64,000 nt of DNA from Nocardia sp. NBC_01329. GTDB taxonomy: Bacteria > Actinomycetota > Actinomycetes > Mycobacteriales > Mycobacteriaceae. The translations under genes and the position numbers were made by a program. The notes beneath the pieces are model-generated. The model ran no database searches, was not told the origin of the DNA, and was given only the letters and a program-made list of their open reading frames with translations. The stretch is from positions 5,116,001 to 5,180,000 of the forward strand of contig NZ_CP108381.1 in assembly GCF_035956715.1 (NCBI RefSeq), in the 5' to 3' direction. Shown one piece after another: positions 21,609 through 30,641 of the stretch (its first letter is position 1; each line of letters starts with the position of its first letter).

Positions 21609-23552
21609 TTAGCGACCACCAGCGGTGGTCGGCAACGGAATTTCGTCGAGCGCGTAACGAGTGGTCACGCCGTCCGCGAAAGCGGCCCGTACCTGGCCGG
21701 ATGCATCGACGGTGATGACCAGGCCGGCGCGGTGCCCGGCCGGTAGCTGATGCGTGACCACCACCACGTCCCGATCGGCCGCCACGAGGCCGCTGTCCAT
21801 ATCGAGCAATGCGCGCAGCAGCTCTGCCCCGGTCGCGGCGTCGAGGTGTTCGGTCGGTTCGTCCAGTAGCAACACCCGGGCCGGGGAGACCAGGGCCCGG
21901 GCAAGCAGGATCCGCCGACGTTGACCACCGGAGACCGCCGCCGCACCGCCGGGGAGGTCGGTGTGCACACCGTCGGGCAGCGCGTCCAGCCAGTCTCCCA
22001 GGCCCGCCGTGCGCAGTGCGCGCTCGGCGGTCTCGGCGTCGAGGTCGCCGCGGGCCACCCGCAGGTTCTCCAGCACGCTGGTACCGAACAGGTGGGCGTC
22101 CTCGGCGAAGAATCGCACCTCTTCGTCCGGATGGTCGAAGAGACCGGCCCACGCCATCAGCAGGGCGGTTTTTCCGGCACCGCTGGGTCCGACCACCACC
22201 ACACGCGATGCTTGTGGACGCTCGGGGATCTGCCACTGCCCGTCGCCGACCCAGCCGATCACGACCCCGTCGGCGCGACTGTCCGCGTAGGGGTACGGAT
22301 GTGGGTATCCGCCGGTGCCGAACCGCTTCCGCGTATCCGCCGATACCGACCCGATGTGGGCCGGGAACTCGGCGGCGGCGACCACGGAGGAGTCGACCAC
22401 GGAGGAGTCGACACGGCCGGTGCCCCCCGGACGGTGGTCGGGCGATACCGCACGCAGTCGGTGCAGCGCCGCCCGCGCGACGGTGAGGGTCTGTGCGGCG
22501 GCCGGCAGCGGACCTGTCGCTTCGAACGCCGACAGTGGCAACAGGACCAGAACGGTCAGTGCCATCGGTGTCATCGCACCCGGGCTGCCGCCGTCGAGGC
22601 CGTAGACGATGATCCCGATCAGCAGTGCGGCGAGGACGGTCACCCCGGTCGCGAGCGGGATCGCGGCCGACGCCCAGGCATTCCGGCCGGCGGCCCGGTC
22701 CTCGGCCGTCAGCGCTCGACGGTTCGCGGCAGCCGCGGTGTCCAGCGCGGACCCGAGCTTTCCGGCGACCCGCAGTTCGGCGGCGTGGTCGAGCACGGTG
22801 AGCGCATGGGCGGCGAATTCGGCTCGGTCGGCTCGCGCCGACCGTTCGGCGGCGGCCGCGGCGCGGCCGGAGAGCCAGGGCGCGACGATCCCGGCGAACG
22901 CCAGCGCTGCGGCCAGCACCGCCGCGGCCGGCACCGAGATGAAGGCCAGCATCGCGACCGCCGCCACGGCCAGCACCAGCGCCACCGCGACGGGAACGAA
23001 GGTCCGGACTACCACCGCACCGAGATCGTCGATATCGGTGCCGACCCGGACCAGCACATCACCGCGTCGCAACCGCCCGGGGACACCGGGTCCGCCCGGT
23101 GCGGTGGGTGTACCGGTTCCCTGCGCGATATCCGGGGTAGCTGCCCGGCGAGTCAGCCACAGGGGCGTCCCGGCCAGCGCGCGGTACACCGAGGTACGGG
23201 CGGCGGTCATCGAGCGCAGGGCGACATCGTGGGTGGCGAGTCGCTCCAGGTACCGGCATACTCCGCGCGAGATTCCCAGCGCCCGCACCGCCACCACGGC
23301 GACGGTGAGATCCAGTACCGGCGGCATCTGCCAGGCCCGGGCGATCAGCCAGGCGGCGAGCGCGGCCAGGCCCAGCGCGCTGCCCAGGGCCAGCACTCCC
23401 CATCCGATCGAGATCGCCAGCCGCCGACGCGGGATCTCCAGCAAACCCCACATCTGCCGGGTATCGCGCAGCAGGAGCCGGATCCGGGACCAGCGGCGTC
23501 CCGGGCGGGTCCAGAAGTGCGGAGGACGAGTGGATTCGGTTCGAGAGCTCAT
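21609..23552 (-). CDS. cydC: Cytochrome bd assembly ABC exporter subunit CydC
   Basis: CydC forms with CydD the heterodimeric exporter of cysteine/glutathione-type reductants needed to assemble cytochrome bd. The ATG overlaps the cydD stop (ATGA). The 647-residue protein has a membrane domain of about six helices (about 30-320) and an ATPase domain (about 430-640) with Walker A VGPSGAGKT, signature VSGGQRRRILLARAL and Walker B VLLLDEPTEHLD. Between the domains lies a non-conserved serine/valine-rich linker containing a duplicated VDSSV block from a 15-bp tandem repeat (22380-22409). The stop is TAA. Confidence 0.92.
   Translation of the reverse strand: MSSRTESTRPPHFWTRPGRRWSRIRLLLRDTRQMWGLLEIPRRRLAISIGWGVLALGSALGLAALAAWLIARAWQMPPVLDLTVAVVAVRALGISRGVCRYLERLATHDVALRSMTAARTSVYRALAGTPLWLTRRAATPDIAQGTGTPTAPGGPGVPGRLRRGDVLVRVGTDIDDLGAVVVRTFVPVAVALVLAVAAVAMLAFISVPAAAVLAAALAFAGIVAPWLSGRAAAAAERSARADRAEFAAHALTVLDHAAELRVAGKLGSALDTAAAANRRALTAEDRAAGRNAWASAAIPLATGVTVLAALLIGIIVYGLDGGSPGAMTPMALTVLVLLPLSAFEATGPLPAAAQTLTVARAALHRLRAVSPDHRPGGTGRVDSSVVDSSVVAAAEFPAHIGSVSADTRKRFGTGGYPHPYPYADSRADGVVIGWVGDGQWQIPERPQASRVVVVGPSGAGKTALLMAWAGLFDHPDEEVRFFAEDAHLFGTSVLENLRVARGDLDAETAERALRTAGLGDWLDALPDGVHTDLPGGAAAVSGGQRRRILLARALVSPARVLLLDEPTEHLDAATGAELLRALLDMDSGLVAADRDVVVVTHQLPAGHRAGLVITVDASGQVRAAFADGVTTRYALDEIPLPTTAGGR
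22380..22409 (-). repeat. 15-bp tandem duplication inside cydC
   Basis: GACCACGGAGGAGTC occurs twice head-to-tail, adding five residues (VDSSV) in frame to the linker between the membrane and ATPase domains. Confidence 0.85.
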
Positions 23553-25318
23553 CGCGACATTCGGGGGGACGTCGTCGGTACCGCGACGATCTCGTCGGCT
23601 GCGGACAGTAGTGCCGGACGGTGGGCGACCACGACCACAGTCACGCCGGTACGCGCCAGTGTGGTGAGTGCCGCCGCCACCGCGACTTCGCTGTCGGGAT
23701 CCAGATGGGCGGTCGGTTCGTCCAGCAACAGGATCGGGCGGTCCGCGGCCAGGACCCGGGTCAGCGCGAGCCGCTGCCGTTGGCCGAGGGATAGTCCGAT
23801 CCCCCCGGACCCGACCACGGTATCCCATCCGGCGGGCAGCCCCTCGAGCACAGCGTCGAAACCGGTTACGGCACAGGCGGCGTCCAGTTCGCCGAGAACC
23901 CGGGCCGCCCCCCGGCGCTCCGGTCCGGCGACGGTGGCGCCGAGCAGTTCGAGATTCTCCCGGAGCGTTCCCGGTACGAGTACCGGCCGCTGCGGGAGCC
24001 AGGCCAGGCGCGACCACCACTGTTCGGCGGGAATCTCGCGGATATCGACGTCGTCGACGAGCACGGCGCCCCGGGTGGGCTCGATCAAACCCAGGATCGC
24101 CTGCAGTGCGGTCGATTTCCCGCAGCCGTTGGGCCCGGTCAGCGCGGTGACGGTGCCAGGCGCGAAGACAGCGCGCAGACCTTCGGGGGCGGCGCCGTCC
24201 CTGGAATCCACCGTGAGATCCCGGAGTTCGATGACACCGGCACCCACAGCGCCGTTACGGCGGGGTCGCGCTCCACTGTCGCCGGCTCCGGGTACCGATT
24301 CCCGGTCGATCACCGCGTCGTCGCCGGACGTGGGGTCCAGAACCGCGAAAGCGCGGTCCGCCGCCGCCATTCCGTCCTGTGCGGCATGGAAACGTTCCCC
24401 TACCGTACGCAGCGGCAGGTAGACCTCCGGGGCGAGCACCAGGGCCACGATCCCGGCGTAGAGGCTCATATCGCCGTGCACCAGGCGCATCCCGATCGCC
24501 ACTGCGACCAGCGCGACCGAGAGAGTGGCCAGCAGTTCGAGGACCATCGAGGAGAGGAACGCGAGCCGCAGTGCGCTCATGGTGCGGCGATGCAGCGCTT
24601 CGCCCAGTCCACGTACCCGCCCGCTCATCGTGCGTCCCGGGATATCGGTCGCAGCCCCGGTCTCCCGGCCGAGGGCGCGCAGCGTGGGCATTCCGGCGAA
24701 CAGGTCCAGGAGCTGATCCGACAGCCGGGTGGTGGCCGCCAGCGTTTCCCGCGCCCGGCCTTCGGTGAGCAGGCCGATGAGGATCATGAAGGCTGGGATC
24801 AGCGGCAGCGTGATCAGCACGATCACCGCCGAGGTGAGGTCGTGCACCGCGATCACCGTCAGCACGACCGGCGGTACGAGCACCGCGAGCAGTAGTGCGG
24901 GTACGTACCCGGTCAGGTAGGCGCGCAGGCCGTTGAGCCCGCTGCCCACCACCACCGCTAGTTCGGTCCGCCGTGACTCCAGTTCCCGCGGCGGGAGTTC
25001 GGCGCCCGCTGCCAGGACTGCCTGTTCGAGTTCGGCGACAACCGCAGCGCCGGCCCGATGCGCTATCCGCGACTGCCACCACGCCGCCAGTGCCCGCACA
25101 CCGAGCGCGATCGCGAGGAATACCAGCTCCGCAGTCCACGAACCGAGCGACCTGCGGGCGGGATCGGTGATCACCCCGGCAAGCACCCGTCCCAGCAGCA
25201 CCGCCGCGCAGGCGATGCTCACTGTGGTCACCAGCGAAAGGGCGACGCTCAGTGCGAGATAGCGGCGCGCCGAACGCGCATACCGCCACAGGCGTGGGTC
25301 GACAGGCGGGCGGGCCAT
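23549..25318 (-). CDS. cydD: Cytochrome bd assembly ABC exporter subunit CydD
   Basis: The partner half-transporter of CydC. The 589-residue protein has a membrane domain of about six helices (about 15-310; YLALSVALSLVTTVSIACAAVLL is the first) and an ATPase domain (about 360-585). The latter carries Walker A LTGPNGCGKSTAL, signature GLSLGQRQRLALTRVL (LSLGQ variant, as in many CydD proteins), Walker B ILLLDEPTAHLD and H-loop VVVAHRP. It begins 4 nt downstream of the cydB stop and overlaps cydC by 4 nt, so cydABDC is one tightly coupled operon. Confidence 0.94.
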   Translation of the reverse strand: MARPPVDPRLWRYARSARRYLALSVALSLVTTVSIACAAVLLGRVLAGVITDPARRSLGSWTAELVFLAIALGVRALAAWWQSRIAHRAGAAVVAELEQAVLAAGAELPPRELESRRTELAVVVGSGLNGLRAYLTGYVPALLLAVLVPPVVLTVIAVHDLTSAVIVLITLPLIPAFMILIGLLTEGRARETLAATTRLSDQLLDLFAGMPTLRALGRETGAATDIPGRTMSGRVRGLGEALHRRTMSALRLAFLSSMVLELLATLSVALVAVAIGMRLVHGDMSLYAGIVALVLAPEVYLPLRTVGERFHAAQDGMAAADRAFAVLDPTSGDDAVIDRESVPGAGDSGARPRRNGAVGAGVIELRDLTVDSRDGAAPEGLRAVFAPGTVTALTGPNGCGKSTALQAILGLIEPTRGAVLVDDVDIREIPAEQWWSRLAWLPQRPVLVPGTLRENLELLGATVAGPERRGAARVLGELDAACAVTGFDAVLEGLPAGWDTVVGSGGIGLSLGQRQRLALTRVLAADRPILLLDEPTAHLDPDSEVAVAAALTTLARTGVTVVVVAHRPALLSAADEIVAVPTTSPRMSR

Positions 25319-25321
25319 GGG

Positions 25322-26356
25322 TCACTCCTCGATCACAACGCGAGGTGGAAGTCCGATTCCGGGTGGGATGTGCTCGGCACTGATGCGTTTGCGGAACACC
25401 CAATAGGTCCAGGCCTGATAACCCAGCACCACCGGTGTCACGATCACTGCGGCCCAACTCATGACCTTCAACGTGTACGGGGTCGAGGAAGCATTGTCGA
25501 CGGTCAGGCTGAACGCCGGGTCGATAGTGGACGGCAGCACATCCGGGAACAACGCGCCGAACAGCAAACCGGTCGCGGCGAGGACGGTGAGCGCGGTCCC
25601 GGCGAAGGACCAGCCGTCGCGCCCGGCCAGCAGCGCCGCGGCACCACCGAGCAAGCCGAACACCACCAGTGCCACCAGGATCCAGGTCCAGCCGGTCCCG
25701 TAAGCGAACTGAGTCCACAGACCGAAGCCGCCCACCGCCAGTGCCGTCGGCACCAGCAGTAGCCGGGCGGCCCGATGCGCGTCGTCGCGGACCTCACCGG
25801 CGGTCTTGAGCGCCAGGAACACCGCCCCGTGCAGGGCGAAGAGCAGTCCGGTGGTGAGCCCGCCCAGCAGGGCGTACGGGCCGAACAGTTCGCCGAAGGC
25901 ACCGGTGAACTGTTTATCGGCGTCCAGCGGAACCCCGCGCACGATATTGGCGAACACCCAGCCCCAGGCCAGTGCGGGCACCCAGGAACCGATTCCGATC
26001 CCGATATCGCAGCGTGCCCGCCAGCGCGGGTCATCGATCTTGCCCCGGTATTCGATCGCGCAGATACGTAGGATCAACGCCACCAGGAGCAGCAGCAGAG
26101 CGAAGTAGAACCCGGAGAACATGCTCGCGTACCACTCCGGGAACGCCGCGAACAGCGCGCCACCGGCGGTGATGAGCCAGACCTCGTTGCCGTCCCACAC
26201 CGGGCCGATGGTGTTGAGCACCACTCGGCGGCGGGTGTCGGATCGCCGGCCGAGGATCGGCATGAGCATCCCGACTCCGAAATCGAAGCCCTCGAGCACG
26301 AAGTACCCGGTGAAGAGCACTCCGATCAGTACGAACCAGAATTCCTGCAGTCCCAT
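25322..26356 (-). CDS. cydB: Cytochrome bd ubiquinol/menaquinol oxidase subunit II
   Basis: CydB is the structural partner of CydA in the bd-type terminal oxidase, which reduces oxygen with menaquinol at very low oxygen and resists nitric oxide. The 344-residue protein begins MGLQEFWFVLIGVLFTGYFVLEGFDFGVGM, the family hallmark with the GFDFG motif (about 24-28). It has about eight or nine membrane helices, and RRVVLNTIGPVWDGNEVWLI (about 44-62) is also highly conserved. It follows cydA after 9 nt. Confidence 0.96.
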   Translation of the reverse strand: MGLQEFWFVLIGVLFTGYFVLEGFDFGVGMLMPILGRRSDTRRRVVLNTIGPVWDGNEVWLITAGGALFAAFPEWYASMFSGFYFALLLLLVALILRICAIEYRGKIDDPRWRARCDIGIGIGSWVPALAWGWVFANIVRGVPLDADKQFTGAFGELFGPYALLGGLTTGLLFALHGAVFLALKTAGEVRDDAHRAARLLLVPTALAVGGFGLWTQFAYGTGWTWILVALVVFGLLGGAAALLAGRDGWSFAGTALTVLAATGLLFGALFPDVLPSTIDPAFSLTVDNASSTPYTLKVMSWAAVIVTPVVLGYQAWTYWVFRKRISAEHIPPGIGLPPRVVIEE

Positions 26357-26365
26357 GCCCGGCTC

Positions 26366-27829
26366 CTAGTAGGCGAACGAAAGCTGTTCGGCGACAGGTT
26401 TTTCCGCAGACCCGTCCGTGGGTGCACCCGGCGGTCGTTCCGGGCCCTCCAGCACATAGCGCCGCATCAGGTAGAACCAGACGACCGCCAGCAACCCGTA
26501 GAGCACCGTGAAGGTGACGAGCGAGATCCACACCGTGGCGGCCGAATGGTCGGAGACCCCCTGCTGCACCATCAACCGCAGATCTTGGTCGCCGGTCGGG
26601 TTGGGTACCACGACCCAGGGCTGACGGCCCATCTCGGTGAACACCCAGCCGGCCGCATTGGCCAGGAACGGGGTCGGGATCACGAGCAGGCTCAACCAGG
26701 AGAACCAGCGCTGGTCGGGTACCCGGCCCCGCCTGGTCATCCAGAATCCGGCGAACACCAGCAGCGCGGATCCGGCGGCGAGGCCGATCATGGCGCGGAA
26801 CGACCAGTAGGTGACGAAGAGGTTGGGCCGGTAGTCGCCGGGGCCGAATTTCTCGTTGAAGGCCTGCTGGAGATCGACGACGCCTTCCAGTTCCACCCCG
26901 GTGAACTTGCCTTCGGCCAGCCAGGACAGCACGAACGGCACCTCGAGCACATGCGTCACGCTGTCGCAGTTGTTGTGTGTGCCGACGGTGAGGATCGAGA
27001 AATCCGGGTCGGTCCGGGTGTGGCACAACGATTCCGCCGAGGCCATCTTCATGGGCTGCTGCTCGAACATCAGCTTGCCCTGGACATCACCGGTATAGAT
27101 CAGGGCGACCCCGGAGATCACCACCACCAGCAATGAAACCCGCGCGGCCGGGCGCCACATGGTGCGAGCCTCGGCGAGTTTGCCCGGATCACCGCTGCGT
27201 GCGTTGCGCACCATCCACCAGCCGGCGATCCCGGCGACGAAGGTGCCCGCGGTGAGAAATGACCCCGCGACCACATGGGGGAAGGCGGCCAGCGCCGTGT
27301 TGTTGGTGAGCAGTTCGACGATGCTGGTCAATTCGGCTCGCCCGGTTTCCGGGTTGTACCGGGCCCCGACCGGGTGCTGCATGAAGGAATTGGCCGCGAT
27401 GATGAAGTACGCGGAGGCATTGACGCCGATCGCCACCATCCAGATGGTGCCCAGGTGGACGAGTTTGGGTAGCCGGGACCAGCCGAATATCCAGAGCCCG
27501 ATGAAGGTGGACTCCATGAAGAAGGCGACCAGGCCTTCCAGGGCCAGGGGTGCGCCGAAAACGTCACCGACGAATCGGGAGTATTCGCTCCAGTTCATCC
27601 CGAACTGGAATTCCTGCACGATCCCGGTGGCGACACCGAGCGCGAAATTGATCAGGAACAGTTTCCCGAAGAATTTCGTGAGCCGGTACCAATGCTCCTT
27701 GCCGGTGACGACCCACGCCGTCTGCATTCCCGCGACGATCGGCGCCAGACCGATCGTCAGGGGTACGAACAAGAAGTGGTAGACGGTCGTGATGCCGAAT
27801 TGCCATCGCGAGACATCCAAGGCGTCCAC
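26366..27829 (-). CDS. cydA: Cytochrome bd oxidase subunit I
   Basis: CydA carries all haems (b558, b595, d) and the quinol site. The start is the GTG giving MDALDVSRWQFGITTVYHFLF: an AGGAGG site lies 6 nt upstream, whereas the longer frame adds twelve charged residues with no ribosome site. The 487-residue protein has about nine helices. It carries the quinol-site motif TEMGRQPW, the VxQEFQFGMNWSEYSRFVGDVFGAPLA block, and MxNPVGARY-like QHPVGARYNPETGRAEL. The Q-loop is of the short type usual in actinobacteria. A perfect palindrome (27846-27861) lies just before the ribosome site. Confidence 0.96.
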   Translation of the reverse strand: MDALDVSRWQFGITTVYHFLFVPLTIGLAPIVAGMQTAWVVTGKEHWYRLTKFFGKLFLINFALGVATGIVQEFQFGMNWSEYSRFVGDVFGAPLALEGLVAFFMESTFIGLWIFGWSRLPKLVHLGTIWMVAIGVNASAYFIIAANSFMQHPVGARYNPETGRAELTSIVELLTNNTALAAFPHVVAGSFLTAGTFVAGIAGWWMVRNARSGDPGKLAEARTMWRPAARVSLLVVVISGVALIYTGDVQGKLMFEQQPMKMASAESLCHTRTDPDFSILTVGTHNNCDSVTHVLEVPFVLSWLAEGKFTGVELEGVVDLQQAFNEKFGPGDYRPNLFVTYWSFRAMIGLAAGSALLVFAGFWMTRRGRVPDQRWFSWLSLLVIPTPFLANAAGWVFTEMGRQPWVVVPNPTGDQDLRLMVQQGVSDHSAATVWISLVTFTVLYGLLAVVWFYLMRRYVLEGPERPPGAPTDGSAEKPVAEQLSFAY

Positions 27830-27845
27830 ACCGGGCCTCCTGTTA

Positions 27846-27861
27846 CTACGACGTGTCGTAG
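27846..27861. promoter_or_regulatory. Perfect palindrome upstream of cydABDC, putative operator
   Basis: CTACGAC-GT-GTCGTAG, a perfect 7+2+7 inverted repeat, ends 16 bp before the cydA GTG and 5 bp before its ribosome site, so a bound protein would block transcription or its mRNA would fold over the leader. It does not look like a Rex (TTGTGAA...) or CRP (TGTGA...TCACA) site; the shape fits a TetR-type dimer. Confidence 0.6.
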
Positions 27862-27991
27862 ACACACACTACGCGGCCCCGGCAGCCGATCAATGTGTCG
27901 GCGGACACGACTTGCCGAGCGATACGCACACGATCGAGCAACGGTCTCGGTCACATTCGGGCACGGCCCGGTCACACGGGCGCGCGAAATG

Positions 27992-28912
27992 TCACCAATC
28001 GGCGATGGTCCCGGCCCGATCGATACCCCGGTCGACCATCTCGATGATCTCCGAAGCCGAGTCCGATGCCGACATCCGTACGCCGTCAAGCGAATTCACC
28101 CGTGCGGCGAGGGTCACACTGCTGAGCATCCAGATACTGTCGCAGTCGAACAGATCGGCGGTGAAAAACGGTTCATAGCGGCAGTCGTAACCGCGGCGCT
28201 CGGCCTCGGCATACAGAGCCCGCTGGGTGACCCCCGGCAGCACACCGTTTTTCGCCGGCGGAGTGATCAACTGCTTGCCCCTGGCGATCACCACCGTCGA
28301 ACGCGGGCCCTCCAGAACGCGATGTTCGGTACTGGTGAAGATCACATCGTCGGCGCCCATCCGGGCGGCGAACCGCAACGCGGCCATATTGGTCGCATAG
28401 GAAAGAGTTTTCGCGCCGAGCAGTTGCCAGGGTGCCGCCTGAGCGAGGTCGACCGAGATACCCCGGGTCAACGTGACCACCGCGACACCCTCGGATCTCG
28501 CCGCGGCCACCCGCTCCGCCAGACCCGTCACCATGACGAAGGTCGTGGGAACCGGAACCGCCTCGGACAGTTCACCCGAACGCAGCCCGGCCTTGGGGCT
28601 GCCGAGCGCGCTCTCCCGCCCACGGGTCAGCACCAGACGCATGACCCCTTCTTCTTCGCTACCCCACTCCTTGGCCGCGGTCTCGGTCGCGTTCCGCCAC
28701 CGGGCCAGATCGGGCTCGGGTAGATCGAGCGCCTTGGCGGAGCGGCGCAGCCGGGCGAGATGGAAATCGAGCGCGCAGACCGTGCCACCGCGGACCAGAG
28801 CGGTTTCGAAAATCCCGTCGCCCCGCAGGACGCCGATATCGTCGGCATACAGCAACGGCTGGTCCGCGTCGCGGACCTCGCCGTCGAGTGTTACTAGAAC
28901 TCGATCCACCAT
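27992..28912 (-). CDS. pabC: Aminodeoxychorismate lyase / class IV aminotransferase
   Basis: PabC converts aminodeoxychorismate to p-aminobenzoate and pyruvate in folate synthesis. The ATG start (MVDRVLVTLDGEV) lies 7 nt after a TACGCT -10 box. The 306-residue PLP fold-type IV protein has the conserved GDGIFETALVRGG block (about 32-44), the PLP lysine in GAKTLSYA (about 160) and the cofactor-phosphate region EHRVLEGPRSTVV (about 190-202). Position next to the YgfZ gene agrees with Rv0812. A branched-chain or D-amino acid aminotransferase is a less likely alternative. Confidence 0.85.
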   Translation of the reverse strand: MVDRVLVTLDGEVRDADQPLLYADDIGVLRGDGIFETALVRGGTVCALDFHLARLRRSAKALDLPEPDLARWRNATETAAKEWGSEEEGVMRLVLTRGRESALGSPKAGLRSGELSEAVPVPTTFVMVTGLAERVAAARSEGVAVVTLTRGISVDLAQAAPWQLLGAKTLSYATNMAALRFAARMGADDVIFTSTEHRVLEGPRSTVVIARGKQLITPPAKNGVLPGVTQRALYAEAERRGYDCRYEPFFTADLFDCDSIWMLSSVTLAARVNSLDGVRMSASDSASEIIEMVDRGIDRAGTIADW

Positions 28913-28919
28913 GCGCACG

Positions 28920-28925
28920 AGCGTA
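28920..28925 (-). promoter_or_regulatory. -10 box for leaderless pabC
   Basis: On the minus strand TACGCT ends 7 nt before the pabC ATG. It is divergent from the similar box of the SCP-like gene 85 bp away. Confidence 0.55.
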
Positions 28926-29009
28926 GGCCAACACCGCTCGCTATGAGGGACGGAAAGCCAGGCAGTCCGGACAATGTCTCCTGGATGCCGCACTACGCGG
29001 AGGTACGCC

Positions 29010-29015
29010 TAAGGT
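29010..29015 (+). promoter_or_regulatory. -10 box for the leaderless SCP-like gene
   Basis: TAAGGT ends 6 nt before the ATG at 29022, and no ribosome site is visible. Confidence 0.5.
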
Positions 29016-29021
29016 CGGGCA

Positions 29022-29429
29022 ATGGCCCAACGGACGGATATCGACCCGGGCGTGGTGCGAGCCGCGGTGACGGCGGTCCGGGATTGGCTGCTCGACGCAT
29101 CCCGTCCGGCTCCGCCACGTACCGAACTGGCGGCCGCGGTACGCGGCACCGCGCGAGCGCTGGCGACGGCGGCACCCGGACACTCGGTAGAGGTACGGGT
29201 CCCACCCTTCGTGGCGGTGCAATGCATAGAAGGGCCCCGGCACACTCGCGGCACCCCGCCCAACGTCGTGGAGACCGATCCACGGACCTGGCTGCTACTG
29301 GCGACCGGACTCCAAAGTTTCGCCGAGGCCGTCGCCGCGGGTTCGGTGGAGGCCTCCGGCAGCCGAGCCCCCGAGATCGGCCGCTGGCTTCCGCTGGTCC
29401 CCGTGCGTCCCGGCGACGACATTTCCTGA
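29022..29429 (+). CDS. Sterol-carrier-family-like protein (bacterial SCP orthologue)
   Basis: This 135-residue protein matches the actinobacterial 'sterol carrier family protein' group to which Rv0807 belongs. Members have a helix-rich N-terminus (about 8-48) and a small SCP2-like sheet (SVEVRVPPFVAVQCIEG, then TWLLLATG). SCP2-fold proteins bind lipids or acyl-CoA, but the ligand of this group is unknown. It has no signal peptide and should be cytoplasmic. In M. tuberculosis the relative sits next to purF; here it lies between pabC and ygfZ, so local order has changed. Confidence 0.78.
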   Translation: MAQRTDIDPGVVRAAVTAVRDWLLDASRPAPPRTELAAAVRGTARALATAAPGHSVEVRVPPFVAVQCIEGPRHTRGTPPNVVETDPRTWLLLATGLQSFAEAVAAGSVEASGSRAPEIGRWLPLVPVRPGDDIS

Positions 29430-29447
29430 GCCGAATCGCCTGGTCAA

Positions 29448-29470
29448 CCCCCCGCTGATGCGCGAGGGGG
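29448..29470 (+). terminator. Probable terminator hairpin after the SCP-like gene
   Basis: A C-run (29448-29453) pairs with a G-run (29466-29470), with GC/GC pairs inside a small loop. It lies 18 nt after the stop and before the ygfZ promoter. There is no T tract. Confidence 0.45.
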
Positions 29471-29481
29471 CGATCAGCTCC

Positions 29482-29487
29482 TAGAGT
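29482..29487 (+). promoter_or_regulatory. -10 box for leaderless ygfZ
   Basis: TAGAGT ends exactly 7 nt before the GTG at 29495, the same spacing as in the cysteine leader gene; this sets the preferred start. Confidence 0.5.
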
Positions 29488-29494
29488 GGGAGTC

Positions 29495-30607
29495 GTGTCC
29501 GTGCTCGCCGCACCCAGCCCTGTCCTCGCAGTACCGGGAGCCGTCGCGGCCCCGCCCGGTTCCCCGGACGAGTCCGTTCCCTGGCATTACGGTGATCCGT
29601 TGGGTGAACAGCGTGCCGCCGCCGAGCGGGTCGCGATCGTGGATCGTTCCCACCGTTTCGTGCTCACCGTCACCGGCGCCGAGCGGCTCAGCTGGTTGCA
29701 CACCATCACCAGCCAGCACATCACCGAACTGGGCGACGGTCGCTCCGCGGAGAATCTGGACCTCGACCTCAACGGCCGGGTTCTGCACCATTTCGTCCTC
29801 ACGGAGCTGGACGCGACGGTGTGGATCGATACGGAAGCCGGCCGGGGTCCGGGGTTGCTGGAATTCCTCACCAAAATGGTGTTCTGGGCCGACGCGCAGC
29901 CGCGACCGGCCGATTACGCGGTGCTGAGCCTGATCGGTCCGCGCACCCACACGCTGACCGGCGCCCTGGGTATCGACCGGCTACCCGAAACCTACGAGGC
30001 GCTCGCGGTGTCCGGGGGTGGGTTCCTGCGCCGCATGCCCTGGCCGACCGCCGACTCATTCGATCTGATCGTGCCCCGCGACCAGCTCATGTCACGGTGG
30101 GGCGAACTCACCGCCGCCGGGGCCGAGCCGGCCGGTTCGTGGGCCTACGAAGCCCTGCGGGTCGCCGCCGTCCGGCCGCGGATCGGGCTGGACACCGATG
30201 ACCGCACCATTCCGCACGAGGTGAACTGGATCGGCGGGCCTGCCGAATACGGGGCCGTCCACCTCGACAAGGGTTGCTATCGCGGTCAGGAAACCGTGGC
30301 CCGGGTGCACAACCTCGGCAAACCCCCGCGCCGCCTGGTCCTGTTGCACCTGGACGGCTCTACCGACGAGCGGCCCGCACCGGGCGAATCGGTCACTGCG
30401 GGCGGCCGTGCGGTCGGTGTCCTCGGTACGACGATCGATCACTACGAGCTCGGCCCCATTGCACTGGCCCTGATCAAGCGATCGGTTCCCGCCGACACCC
30501 AGCTCACCGTGGGCGATACGGCCGCTGCCATCGACCCCGATTCGGTGGCCGCCGACGATGCCCCGCAGGCCGGACGCCGCGCTGTCGATCGGCTCCGTGG
30601 CCGCTGA
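29495..30607 (+). CDS. ygfZ: Folate-binding YgfZ family protein
   Basis: YgfZ/IbaG-type GcvT paralogues bind tetrahydrofolate and help assembly or repair of Fe-S enzymes. The 370-residue protein has the GcvT-like fold and the diagnostic KGCYRGQE motif, with its conserved cysteine near residue 260. The start is taken as a GTG 7 nt behind a TAGAGT box; a GTG 9 nt earlier or one 6 nt later (with GGGAG 8 nt upstream) are alternatives. It corresponds to Rv0811c. The C-terminal 25 residues are alanine-rich and variable. Confidence 0.92.
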   Translation: MSVLAAPSPVLAVPGAVAAPPGSPDESVPWHYGDPLGEQRAAAERVAIVDRSHRFVLTVTGAERLSWLHTITSQHITELGDGRSAENLDLDLNGRVLHHFVLTELDATVWIDTEAGRGPGLLEFLTKMVFWADAQPRPADYAVLSLIGPRTHTLTGALGIDRLPETYEALAVSGGGFLRRMPWPTADSFDLIVPRDQLMSRWGELTAAGAEPAGSWAYEALRVAAVRPRIGLDTDDRTIPHEVNWIGGPAEYGAVHLDKGCYRGQETVARVHNLGKPPRRLVLLHLDGSTDERPAPGESVTAGGRAVGVLGTTIDHYELGPIALALIKRSVPADTQLTVGDTAAAIDPDSVAADDAPQAGRRAVDRLRGR

Positions 30608-30641
30608 CCGGCCCTCGACGATGAGCCGAGAGGAGAAGGTC

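Noticed and set aside
21921..24422. Open frame of more than 800 codons opposite cydC and cydD
   Set aside because: The minus-strand genes have intact ABC motifs; the antisense protein is a low-complexity mix of Arg, Gly and Gln with no domain.
27830..27865. Longer cydA start giving twelve extra residues
   Set aside because: It would place the start inside the palindrome and remove the AGGAGG site that precedes the GTG at 27829; the added residues are not seen in CydA proteins.
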